Shown here piece by piece: positions 1-5,222 of a stretch of DNA of 5,501 bases. Within the stretch, counting starts at the first letter, position 1, and each line of letters begins with the position of its first letter. Below the pieces are notes generated by a model, which ran no database searches, was not told the origin of the DNA, and saw only the letters and a list, made by a program, of their open reading frames with translations. The translations under genes were made by a program, and so were the position numbers. Source of the stretch: Lachnospiraceae bacterium UBA4381 (GTDB lineage Bacteria > Bacillota > Clostridia > Lachnospirales > Lachnospiraceae); the NCBI GenBank assembly GCA_002391105.1, contig DGRT01000138.1, positions 1-5,501 of the forward strand, read 5' to 3'.

Positions 1-9
1 TAAAGATGC

Positions 10-50
10 AAAAAAAGAAAGCCATAAATCAAGTAGATTCAAGGCTTTCT
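10..50 (-). terminator. Rho-independent terminator after tRNA-Leu
   Basis: Read on the minus strand, AGAAAGCC (50-43) pairs perfectly with GGCTTTCT (23-16), giving an 8-bp stem. The 19-nt loop can form a further short AATC/GATT helix. A run of T follows at once (15-10). It lies about 18 nt after the tRNA 3' end, where a terminator for the tRNA transcript is expected. It may also end read-through transcripts from the infC-rpmI-rplT operon, since no convincing terminator lies between rplT and the tRNA. Confidence 0.88.
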
Positions 51-67
51 CTTAAAAAATCACTTTG

Positions 68-151
68 TGCGGGAGATGGGACTTGAACCCACACGGCGTT
101 GCCACCACTAGATCCTTAGTCTAGCCTGTCTGCCAATTCCAGCACTCCCGC
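68..151 (-). tRNA. tRNA-Leu, anticodon AAG
   Basis: The minus strand folds into a complete class II tRNA. The acceptor stem is GCGGGAG (151-145) with CTCCCGC (75-69), and the discriminator is A68. The D stem is CTG/CAG with a loop containing GGAATTGGCAGA. The anticodon stem is CTAGA/TCTAG with loop CTAAGGA, which places the anticodon AAG at 117-115 followed by G37. The long variable arm is GGTG-GCAA-CGCC, and the T arm has loop TTCAAGT. The long variable arm, A73 and the D-loop sequence fit leucine identity. The AAG anticodon would decode CUU, and also CUC and possibly CUA if A34 is deaminated to inosine. The 3' CCA is not encoded; A68 is followed by CAA. The gene has its own promoter and terminator. 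Confidence 0.96.
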
Positions 152-186
152 TTATATGAGTCGCGCCTCATCGACACGACTTGCAT

Positions 187-215
187 ATAATATCATTTTG
201 ACATTTATTTGTCAA
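187..215 (-). promoter_or_regulatory. Sigma-A promoter of tRNA-Leu
   Basis: Minus-strand TTGACA (215-210) and TATTAT (192-187) are separated by exactly 17 nt, a near-consensus vegetative promoter. The expected start is around 181-180, about 30 nt before the mature tRNA 5' end. The -35 hexamer is one arm of a perfect dyad, TTGACA-6 nt-TGTCAA (215-198). The region upstream (about 217-240) is very A/T-rich and could act as an UP element. The promoter explains how the tRNA can be expressed independently of the ribosomal protein operon about 100 bp upstream. Confidence 0.85.
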
Positions 216-250
216 TGAAAATTTTCTAAAATTTATAATACTTAACAATC

Positions 251-607
251 TTAAGCAAGTGCAGCTTTTGCTACCTCTACAAGCTTTGTGAAACCTTCTG
301 GATCACTGATAGCGATTTCAGAAAGGACCTTACGGTTCATATCAACACCAGCAGTCTTAAGACCATGCATAAGCTGGCTGTATGAGATGTCATTTAATCT
401 TGCAGCAGCATTGATACGAGCGATCCAGAGCTTACGGAAGTCTCTCTTTCTCTCTCTACGTCCGGCAAAAGCACTTGCCTCTGCTCTCATTACGGACTGC
501 TTAGCTACTCTATACTGCTTACTTCTGGCTCCACGGTATCCCTTAGCAGCCTTAAGTGTTCTATTATGCTTCTTCTTGGCATTAGCGCCACCTTTAATTC
601 TTGCCAT
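251..607 (-). CDS. rplT: 50S ribosomal protein L20
   Basis: The 118-residue basic protein has the usual L20 length. The N-terminal extension is rich in Lys and Arg (residues 1-50, including AKGYRGARSKQYR at 21-33), which in L20 threads into 23S rRNA during early 50S assembly. The family signature RDFRKLWIARINAAAR is at about 55-70, and the globular C-terminal domain at about 60-118 includes NRKVLSEIA (91-99). The ATG is preceded by AGGAGG (621-616) with an 8-nt spacer. The gene is last in infC-rpmI-rplT, 43 nt after rpmI. In B. subtilis, L20 represses this operon by promoting termination in the infC leader, and a matching leader is present here. Downstream there is only an A/T-rich weak dyad, so some transcripts may run into the tRNA gene. 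Confidence 0.98.
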   Translation of the reverse strand: MARIKGGANAKKKHNRTLKAAKGYRGARSKQYRVAKQSVMRAEASAFAGRRERKRDFRKLWIARINAAARLNDISYSQLMHGLKTAGVDMNRKVLSEIAISDPEGFTKLVEVAKAALA

Positions 608-650
608 TTCATTATCCTCCTAATCAAACTTCCTTCGAATATTGTTAATC

Positions 651-848
651 TTAGAGATATGGAAGAATCTTCTTCATATTCTTCTCATTTGTCTTATCTG
701 TCATAGTAGATTTTCTAAGATTTCTCTTTCTCTTAGTAGTCTTCTTTGTCAGGATATGACTCTTATAAGCCTTATTTCTCTTAAGCTTTCCTGTACCTGT
801 AACCTTGAAACGCTTAGCAGCTGCCCTCTTTGTCTTTAACTTTGGCAT
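651..848 (-). CDS. rpmI: 50S ribosomal protein L35
   Basis: The 65-residue, highly basic protein has the standard L35 length and architecture. The N terminus is MPKLKTKRAAAKRFKVTGTG, followed by KLKR, then SHILTKKTTKRKRNLRK in the middle (residues about 30-46) and the conserved C-terminal LPYL. L35 is a small structural protein of the large ribosomal subunit. The start codon is preceded by AAGGAGG (863-857) with 8 nt of spacing. It lies 25 nt after infC and 43 nt before rplT in the canonical order infC-rpmI-rplT. No internal promoter is evident in either short gap, so all three genes should be co-transcribed from the promoter at 1653-1625. Confidence 0.98.
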   Translation of the reverse strand: MPKLKTKRAAAKRFKVTGTGKLKRNKAYKSHILTKKTTKRKRNLRKSTMTDKTNEKNMKKILPYL

Positions 849-873
849 AACTTTATCCTCCTTAATATAGTTA

Positions 874-1383
874 TTACTTGCTTGATTTAGCAGCCAGGAA
901 CATAGTCATGCTCCGGCCTTCAAACTTAGCTGGTTTCTCAACAACTGAAACTTCAGCAAGCTTCTCTGCAAATCCATCAAGAATAGGCTTTGACTGATTT
1001 ACATAGGCAAGCTCTCTTCCTCTGAAACGCAGAGTAACCTTAACTCTGTTACCCTTTTCAAGAAACTTTCTTGCCTGATTTATCTTAGTGTTCAGATCAT
1101 TGTCATCAATGTTAGGGGAAAGTCTAACCTCTTTGATTTCAACAATCTTCTGCCTCTTCTTGGCTTCTTTCTCTTTACGGGAAATCTCATAACGGAACTT
1201 GCCATAATCTATAATCTTACATACAGGCGGCTTGGCATTTGGTGAAACACAAACCAGATCCATTCCAGCCTGATCAGCAAGTTCAAGTGCCTGCTTAATA
1301 TCAATCACGCCAATCTGATTACCCTCAACTCCGATTACTCTGACTTCTTTTTCCCGAATCTGTTCATTAATTACGTAGTCTAT
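874..1383 (-). CDS. infC: Translation initiation factor IF-3, probable AUA start
   Basis: IF3 binds the 30S subunit, prevents premature 50S joining and rejects non-canonical start codons. Numbering from the chosen start, INEQIR is at 5-10, PNAKPPVCKI at 48-57, DYGKFRYE at 59-66, the charged interdomain helix around KEKEAKKRQK at 70-79, KEVRLSPNI at 84-92, and the C-terminal 30S-binding domain runs to 169. That is the normal IF3 length. The frame stays open to a TTG at 1410 and an ATG at 1398, but the TTG lies in the U-tract of the leader terminator and the ATG has no ribosome binding site. The only strong site, GGAGGG (1396-1391), sits 7 nt before ATA (1383-1381), so AUA is the preferred start. 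An ATT at 1371 is 19 nt from the site, which is too far. Non-canonical AUU starts that give IF3 autocontrol are known in E. coli infC. Confidence 0.93.
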   Translation of the reverse strand: MDYVINEQIREKEVRVIGVEGNQIGVIDIKQALELADQAGMDLVCVSPNAKPPVCKIIDYGKFRYEISRKEKEAKKRQKIVEIKEVRLSPNIDDNDLNTKINQARKFLEKGNRVKVTLRFRGRELAYVNQSKPILDGFAEKLAEVSVVEKPAKFEGRSMTMFLAAKSSK

Positions 1384-1398
1384 TGCTTTACCCTCCAT

Positions 1399-1437
1399 AA
1401 AAAACAACAAAAATGGATACTACAGAAGCAGTATCCA
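1399..1437 (-). terminator. infC leader attenuator (intrinsic terminator)
   Basis: On the minus strand TGGATACT (1437-1430) pairs with AGTATCCA (1421-1414). Two further pairs (G-U, C-G) close a TTCT loop, giving a 10-bp stem. It is followed by the T-rich run TTTTTGTTGTTTTTT (1413-1399). This is a complete Rho-independent terminator located just before the infC ribosome binding site, within the transcript that must reach infC. It is therefore a regulatory attenuator rather than an operon end. Confidence 0.88.
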
Positions 1438-1618
1438 CAAATTTACACATTAAAAGATAAGCTATCACGGACACACTAACATTGCAGCATGTAATCCTGA
1501 AATAAATCGCTCATCTATATAATATTTTCAAACCCGTCCGCTGAACTCGCGAAAAGCTAGGTGAGAGTGGATACTCTACTTCATATAAAACTATAGAAAT
1601 ATATTTCTACAGCACACT
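1399..1618 (-). promoter_or_regulatory. L20-type attenuation leader of infC-rpmI-rplT
   Basis: About 220 nt lie between the predicted transcription start (about 1618) and the end of the leader terminator. The sequence AGTATCCAC (1575-1567) is perfectly complementary over 9 nt to GTGGATACT (1438-1430), the 5' arm of the terminator, so the two helices are mutually exclusive: an antiterminator/terminator switch. A further helix is possible between GCGGAC (about 1541-1536) and GTCCGT downstream in the leader. Near the 5' end is a nearly perfect 22-nt dyad (1612-1591). In B. subtilis the infC leader is controlled by L20, which stabilises the terminator form. Position, switch architecture and downstream genes match that system. 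I did not identify the rRNA-mimicking L20 site base by base. Confidence 0.75.
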
Positions 1619-1624
1619 TTGAGA

Positions 1625-1653
1625 ATGTTACACCAAAAAGCCCGACATGTCAA
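1625..1653 (-). promoter_or_regulatory. Sigma-A promoter of infC operon
   Basis: Minus-strand TTGACA (1653-1648) and TAACAT (1630-1625) are separated by exactly 17 nt. The -35 is a perfect consensus, and A/T-rich sequence immediately upstream (about 1675-1655) may serve as an UP element. Transcription should begin around 1618, giving a leader of about 235 nt before infC. The -35 overlaps the 8-nt palindrome GACATGTC (1651-1644). Confidence 0.85.
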
Positions 1654-1656
1654 TAG

Positions 1657-1774
1657 AATTTTATAATAATCGCTTGACATAGAATTATATAATAATCGCT
1701 CCATACAGTTTTATAATGATCAAACCATCTCATACCAGCAGTTTTATATAATTCAAACTATCCAATACCAGCAG
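1657..1774 (-). repeat. Degenerate tandem repeats between fusion gene and infC promoter
   Basis: Two adjacent 33-nt units (1774-1742 and 1741-1709) both begin CTGCTGGTAT and end TATAAAA, matching at about 26 of 33 positions. Two 26-nt units follow (1708-1683 and 1682-1657), sharing AGCGATTATTATA and matching at about 21 of 26. The second halves of the 33-nt units resemble the 26-nt units, so the block looks like one decayed satellite. It begins 2 nt after the fusion gene's stop codon and ends next to the infC -35. No open frame, terminator or other gene is visible in it. Confidence 0.75.
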
Positions 1775-1776
1775 CT

Positions 1777-3462
1777 TTAATACGTTCCCAAAATGATCAT
1801 TTCATCTGTATTTGCCTTGAGCTGTCTTAAGGCATTTATTACATTTCTATCTGTGAGCTTACCTTCAAATGTTACATAAAACCAGTATTCCCATTTATGT
1901 TTAAGTGAAGGACGGGATTCAATACTGGTCATATTAAGTTCATTTCTGTCAATTATTCCCATCACATCATACAGTGCACCTACCTTATGCTGTGTAGTAA
2001 AGCATATGCTTACATTTATGGAGTCACTCAAAAATACTTCCTCCCTTGTAAGTATCACAAACTTAGTAGAATTGTCAGCAGAGAAGTTAATATTTTTATC
2101 AAGTATTTTAAGCCCGTATATTTCTGCCGCTCTTTCGCTGGATATAGCAGCCTGTGACTTGATACCCTCATCTCTTACTCTCTCAGCCGCTCTGGCAGTA
2201 TTACTTGCACTCTCAGCCTTGAAGCCATTTTGATCTATATATTCCTTACACTGCATCAATCCCTGAGGATGAGAAAATACCTTTGTAATATCTGATATTT
2301 CAGCGTCATTAAGTCCCAGAAGACAGTGATTGATATCAAGAGTTACCTGGGCGATTATCTTAACTCCGCCAGTACGAATTATGTCATAATTTCCGGTCAC
2401 AAATCCGGCAGAAGAATTTTCTATCGGGATAACTCCATAATCAGCAGTACCATCTGCAACTGCCATAACTACCTGCTCGAACTTTTTTACATTTTTATAA
2501 GCTACACTTCCACCAAAGAATCTGATTGCAGCTTCCTCAGCATATGCTCCGGGTACACCGGCATAAACGACAGTTTTGCCTTTAAGAGGTAGCTCCTCTA
2601 TTTCCTGGTAGTCTTCCGTTTCTATATGCTTTACGCTGCTGTACTGACTATATTTGAGAGCTTCCAGCATTGAAACCGCATTCTGCTTAAGCGCCGGATG
2701 ATATACATGTGGGGCGATTTCAGCAAGTGGCTTTAATACAAATTCCCTTTTATGCATTTCCGGATGAGGTATGGTAAGATCTCTGGTATTGATTATAGCA
2801 TCGTCAAATAACAGTATATCTATATCCAGTGTTCTTGGTCCCCAATGAATAAGTCTCTCCCTGCCAGCCTCCTGTTCTATGTCATGAATGATTTCCAGCA
2901 GTTCATCAGCTTCAAGAGTTGTCGTAGCCTCTATGACCGCATTTAAAAAGTTCGGCTGTTCTACAGGTCCATATGGCTCAGTTTCTATCACAGACGATAC
3001 TTTGGTCACCTCTATATTGGAATCTCTTCCCAGCTCTTCTATAGCCATTTCCAGATATCTTTCTCTATCTCCCAGATTAGATCCGAGTCCAAGATATACA
3101 AGATGTCTGGAACGTGTTATCTCTACATAAACATCCTCAAAATCCGCATCTATAGGTGCATTAGGTTTACTGACCCTTACCGTAACAGTCTGTACTGATT
3201 TTTTTTCTGTAAGTATAGCTTCTACTACAGCCTCAGCAGCAGCCTCTATCAGATCATAAGATGATTCGGTAAATGTTTCTTCTACTATCCCGGCTATCTC
3301 ACCATAATTAATCGTTTTCCCCAGCTTATCTGAAGTCCCTGCTTTCTTCAGGTCCAGTCCCATAGTAACTGAGACATAGAACTCCTGACCATCACGTTTT
3401 TCTTTATCATATACGCCATGAAATGCGTATATCTTCATTCTATCCAGCTTAATAACATCCAT
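1777..3462 (-). CDS. Trifunctional FolB-FolK-prephenate dehydratase fusion
   Basis: One 561-codon frame encodes three enzymes. Residues 1-117 are dihydroneopterin aldolase: FHGV at 14-17, with E21, Y53, E73 and K99 aligning to active-site residues of S. aureus FolB. Residues about 121-272 are 6-hydroxymethyl-7,8-dihydropterin pyrophosphokinase: GLGSNLGD (125-132), HWGPRTLDIDILLFD (206-220) with Mg-binding D213 and D215, and PHPEMHKREFVLKPL (232-246). Residues about 297-473 are prephenate dehydratase, converting prephenate to phenylpyruvate: GVPGAYAEEAA (302-312), PIENSSAGFV (346-355), SHPQGLMQC (397-405), NTARAA (421-426) and a TKF catalytic motif (466-468). Residues about 481-561 are an ACT domain with GAL (495-497) and ESRP (515-518), the Phe-binding motifs, so feedback inhibition is likely. 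AAAGGA (3474-3469), 6 nt before the ATG, fixes the start. Linker residues 266-300 hold no ATG, GTG or TTG. FolB-FolK fusions are known; joining PheA, with no chorismate mutase domain, is unusual to me. Confidence 0.93.
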   Translation of the reverse strand: MDVIKLDRMKIYAFHGVYDKEKRDGQEFYVSVTMGLDLKKAGTSDKLGKTINYGEIAGIVEETFTESSYDLIEAAAEAVVEAILTEKKSVQTVTVRVSKPNAPIDADFEDVYVEITRSRHLVYLGLGSNLGDRERYLEMAIEELGRDSNIEVTKVSSVIETEPYGPVEQPNFLNAVIEATTTLEADELLEIIHDIEQEAGRERLIHWGPRTLDIDILLFDDAIINTRDLTIPHPEMHKREFVLKPLAEIAPHVYHPALKQNAVSMLEALKYSQYSSVKHIETEDYQEIEELPLKGKTVVYAGVPGAYAEEAAIRFFGGSVAYKNVKKFEQVVMAVADGTADYGVIPIENSSAGFVTGNYDIIRTGGVKIIAQVTLDINHCLLGLNDAEISDITKVFSHPQGLMQCKEYIDQNGFKAESASNTARAAERVRDEGIKSQAAISSERAAEIYGLKILDKNINFSADNSTKFVILTREEVFLSDSINVSICFTTQHKVGALYDVMGIIDRNELNMTSIESRPSLKHKWEYWFYVTFEGKLTDRNVINALRQLKANTDEMIILGTY

Positions 3463-3552
3463 AACAAATCCTTTATAAAACCAAACCTATAATTACCAGC
3501 CAATTTTTTCCGGCTTTCTTTTATTCAACTACTTTACAGTCAAATACTATGA

Positions 3553-3709
3553 AATCAGCTTTTTTATTGAAGATACTCAAACTTTCTATAATCAGCTTTT
3601 TAGACGATATTCAACCTCTCTCTAATCAGCTTCTTTAGACGATATTTAATCTCTCTATAATCAGCTTCTTTAGGCGATATTCAATCTCTCTATAATCAGC
3701 TTCTTTATA
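3553..3709. repeat. 35-bp tandem repeat array between folC and the fusion gene
   Basis: On the plus strand each unit starts AATCAGCTT and continues through a GA(C)GATATTCAA-type core to a CTCTCTAT end. Starts are at 3553 (37 bp, most diverged), 3590 (34 bp), 3624 (35 bp), 3659 (35 bp) and 3694 (partial, running into the folC stop). The 3624 and 3659 units are nearly identical. The 35-bp period is not a multiple of three, so it is not coding. There are no unique spacers and little internal dyad. The remaining gap (3552-3463) carries only the fusion gene's ribosome binding site and a weak AGCC/GGCT dyad. I see no clear terminator or promoter, so the fusion gene may be co-transcribed with folC. 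Confidence 0.88.
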
Positions 3710-3710
3710 A

Positions 3711-5174
3711 TCAAGCTCTACGCTCTTCAAAATATCTCATAGCCCAACCGCTTATGGATAGTGTTCCGGCTATAACTACAGGAATCTTCTTCTTTGAAGC
3801 AATTTCCATTGCCTTTTTTATCGAAAGACCTAGCCTCTTTTCATTCACTGACTCAATTACAGACTCATCCTCAGACTCACCATCAGACTCATCAGATGGC
3901 TTACTCACAGTACCATCCGCCGACTCCTTCTCAGGCTCAATCTCTGACTCACCTTCAAACGCATCCGTTGACTTTCTCTCAGTAACATCCGTGAACTCCG
4001 CATCAGACTCATCCTCTGATACATCAATGAATACAGAATCTATACCATTTTCAGTAAGTACCTTAGAAAGCTCCTCTGCCGCGAGAGCTCTCGGACTGTC
4101 TGACTGAACCGCAAAAACCATCTCTGCAGTTGGACCAAGTATATCGATCATTTTGTTATACTCTTTATCAGCCAGCACACCAATTATATAAATCACCTTA
4201 CTATTTGTAAAATATTTATCCAGACTCTTTTTTAAACCAGCCCATGCATCTTCATTATGAGCGCCGTCAACTATTACCAGCGGATCATCATTTACCACCG
4301 AAAATCTGCCATCCCATCTTGTAGTCAGCAGACCGCTATATATTTCGTCCCCGCAAACATCTTTAAAATACTTCAAGACCTCTATAGCCGTTATGGCATT
4401 ATATATCTGATATCGTCCACCTATAGAGATATCGTAATCCTCGCCCTTATAGGTAAATGAACTTCCATAGAAATGTTCCTCATTTATAACCAGTTCATCC
4501 GTATCAGCTATTATAAGCTTTACATTATGAAGAGCACAGTAACCTGATATTTCAGCCATAACCTCCGGCGTCTGGGGATATGATACAAGAACTGTCCTGT
4601 CCCGTAGTATTCCGAGCTTTTCTCTGGTTATCTCCCTGACAGTTTTTCCAAGAACCTCCATATGATCCATACTGATAGATGCCAGAACACTCAGCTTGTC
4701 CTTTTCTATAACATTTGTAGCATCCAGTCTGCCACCCATTCCACATTCTATCAGCATGATGTCACATTTCCATTTCTTAAAAAGGTAAAATGCGACTGCT
4801 GTCTCTATCTCAAATGCAGTAGGGCTCGCCATCCCATCAGCAACCATATCTTCTATTTTTTCAGACACAGCAGTTATTGCCTCTGCCACATCCTCTTCAC
4901 TCGCCCACTCTTTATTTCTGGTCCATCTTTCCCTGTAATCATAGATTGTCGGTGATATATACCTGCCGACTGTCATTCCTGTTCTGACAAAGGTTTCCTC
5001 TACATAAGCCATAATACTTCCCTTGCCATTAGTTCCGGCAATATGTATAGCCGGAGCAGCCGTTTCGGGATTGCCCAGTCTCCTCAGCAGTTCCTTAATA
5101 GTATCAGTACCAAAACTGCTGCCAAGTTTTTCTTTTTCTTTTATATATGATAAAGCTTCCGGATAATTCATCAT
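3711..5174 (-). CDS. folC: Bifunctional folylpolyglutamate/dihydrofolate synthase with acidic insertion
   Basis: FolC ligates glutamate to dihydropteroate and extends folate polyglutamate tails using ATP. Family motifs run in order: P-loop HIAGTNGKGS (44-53), SPTIYDYRERW (74-84), ECGMGGRLDATNV (143-155), SMDHMEVLGKT (168-178), EKLGILR (185-191) with the probable carbamylated K186, GGRYQIYNAITA (252-263), RWDGRF (286-291), DGAHN (303-307) and SPRALAAEEL (360-369). The C terminus IPVVIAGTLSISGWAM (464-479) completes the fold. At 487 residues it is about 60 longer than usual; the excess is a Ser/Glu/Asp-rich insertion at about 386-450 inside the C-terminal domain. Two ATGs are adjacent: AGGAG (5183-5179) is 4 nt from the first (5174) and 7 nt from the second (5171), so the second may be used. 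It lies 48 nt after the HD-protein gene, probably in one operon. Confidence 0.96.
   Translation of the reverse strand: MMNYPEALSYIKEKEKLGSSFGTDTIKELLRRLGNPETAAPAIHIAGTNGKGSIMAYVEETFVRTGMTVGRYISPTIYDYRERWTRNKEWASEEDVAEAITAVSEKIEDMVADGMASPTAFEIETAVAFYLFKKWKCDIMLIECGMGGRLDATNVIEKDKLSVLASISMDHMEVLGKTVREITREKLGILRDRTVLVSYPQTPEVMAEISGYCALHNVKLIIADTDELVINEEHFYGSSFTYKGEDYDISIGGRYQIYNAITAIEVLKYFKDVCGDEIYSGLLTTRWDGRFSVVNDDPLVIVDGAHNEDAWAGLKKSLDKYFTNSKVIYIIGVLADKEYNKMIDILGPTAEMVFAVQSDSPRALAAEELSKVLTENGIDSVFIDVSEDESDAEFTDVTERKSTDAFEGESEIEPEKESADGTVSKPSDESDGESEDESVIESVNEKRLGLSIKKAMEIASKKKIPVVIAGTLSISGWAMRYFEERRA
3846..3893 (-). repeat. 12-bp in-frame repeat inside folC insertion
   Basis: Four consecutive 12-nt units encode the tetrapeptide series DESD-GESE-DESV-IESV (FolC residues 428-443). 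The first three share the core GAGTCTGA/GAGTCTGT on the minus strand; the fourth has diverged. The same DNA word recurs once more near 4004-4013 at the other end of the insertion (EDESDAE). The period is a multiple of three, so copy-number change would lengthen or shorten the acidic loop without a frameshift. Confidence 0.8.
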
Positions 5175-5222
5175 CTATCTCCTGTAGTTCAGCGTTTATG
5201 TCAGCTCATACAGACACTGTTT

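Noticed and set aside
218..245. A/T-rich dyad after rplT as operon terminator
   Set aside because: The AAATTTT/AAAATTT stem lacks G-C pairs and a following T-run, so it is too weak to support as an intrinsic terminator.
288..623. Plus-strand open frame of 111 codons opposite rplT
   Set aside because: It lies fully antisense to a certain ribosomal protein gene, with no ribosome binding site or recognisable domain.
1384..1410. infC start at TTG (1410) or ATG (1398)
   Set aside because: The TTG falls in the T-run of the leader terminator and the ATG overlaps the GGAGGG site. Neither has an upstream ribosome binding site.
2640..2670. Separate pheA start inside the fusion gene (Met265)
   Set aside because: Met265 lies in the C-terminal helix of FolK with no ribosome binding site. 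The GAGGAG further on (about residues 289-290) is not followed by any start codon at usable distance.
3490..3530. Terminator-like AGCC/GGCT dyad followed by a T-rich stretch on the plus strand
   Set aside because: The stem is only about 4 bp, the loop is long, and no plus-strand gene precedes it.
3553..3709. Possible CRISPR array
   Set aside because: The 35-bp units are directly adjacent and diverge gradually, with no unique spacers between them and no cas genes in the window.
3754..4107. Plus-strand Ser/Asp-rich open frame of 117 codons
   Set aside because: It is antisense to the low-complexity acidic insertion of folC, has no ribosome binding site, and its composition mirrors the repeat. 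It is a shadow frame.
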